From a bacterium (GTDB lineage: Bacteria; Bacillota; Bacilli; Lactobacillales; Streptococcaceae), in assembly GCA_905221115.1 (NCBI GenBank), contig CAJNBX010000024.1:1-5991 (forward strand): a stretch of DNA of 5,991 nt, given 5' to 3'. A program made the translations under genes and the position numbers. Within the stretch, counting starts at the first letter, position 1, and each line of letters opens with the position of its first letter. Below, in pieces: positions 5,912 to 5,991 of the stretch. Under the pieces are notes generated by a model that saw only the letters and a list, made by a program, of their open reading frames with translations, had not been told where the DNA came from and did not search any database.

Positions 5912-5991
5912 ATGCTTGATAATCAGTTAACTATGGATGTCAGTCCTTATTCTAGTTTGTATGATATCGTGGTTCCTAAAACCCACTTTTT
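5912..5991 (+). CDS. Transposase N-terminus, probable IS1182 family, cut by the window edge
   Basis: Twenty-six codons from ATG 5912 read MLDNQLTMDVSPYSSL and on to VVPKTHF, where the window ends. The pattern of a short polar start, then a Tyr-containing stretch and Val-Pro-Lys-x-His-Phe, matches the N-terminal domain of IS1182-family (IS5-related) DDE transposases common in streptococci. The catalytic domain is not in view, so intactness cannot be judged. GAGGTGA sits 4 nt upstream. The left end of the element is not identifiable with certainty; it should lie between the yeiH-like promoter (about 5735) and the hairpin at 5859. Recognition is from memory of the family's N-terminus. Confidence 0.65.
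   Translation, partial: MLDNQLTMDVSPYSSLYDIVVPKTHF

Overview
The window looks like chromosomal DNA of a mitis-group Streptococcus (S. mitis, S. pneumoniae or a close relative). Three things support this: a typical 877-residue streptococcal PolA, a canonical boxA-boxB-boxB-boxC BOX repeat, and an AT-rich firmicute style of promoters, AGGAGG-type ribosome sites and T-tailed terminators. No rRNA, tRNA, CRISPR array or phage gene was seen.

Layout from left to right: (1) 1-223 is intergenic and holds two hairpins, one a probable terminator of a gene lying off the left edge and one a long compound stem-loop. (2) 224-1054 is a class B sortase gene interrupted by one in-frame TAA. The rest of the frame, including the catalytic Cys and Arg, is intact after the stop. 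A strong terminator follows. (3) 1286-3919 is polA, DNA polymerase I, with a consensus -10 box so close to the ATG that the mRNA may be leaderless. A terminator follows directly. (4) 4004-4441 is a small CoA-binding (YccU-like) Rossmann protein with its own extended -10 promoter and a bidirectional terminator. (5) 4475-4671 is the BOX element. (6) 4669-5679 on the minus strand is a YeiH/UPF0324 family multi-spanning membrane protein, convergent with the CoA-binding gene. Its stop codon abuts the BOX terminus. (7) 5692-5911 is a divergent intergenic region with the yeiH-type promoter, an outward plus-strand promoter, and a terminator-like hairpin. Together these could make a small RNA of about 90 nt. 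(8) 5912-5991 is the first 26 codons of a transposase, probably IS1182 family, cut by the window edge.

The genes do not form one operon. Each plus-strand gene has its own terminator, and polA, the CoA-binding gene, the membrane protein gene and the transposase each show promoter-like sequence of their own. PolA serves DNA repair and Okazaki-fragment processing; the sortase would have acted at the cell surface; the roles of the other two proteins are not established from sequence. I do not see a convincing new multi-gene system. The points most worth a second look are the recently broken sortase, the candidate small RNA / transposase leader at 5761-5911, the possibly leaderless polA mRNA, and the BOX embedded in the probable 3' UTR of the yeiH-like gene.
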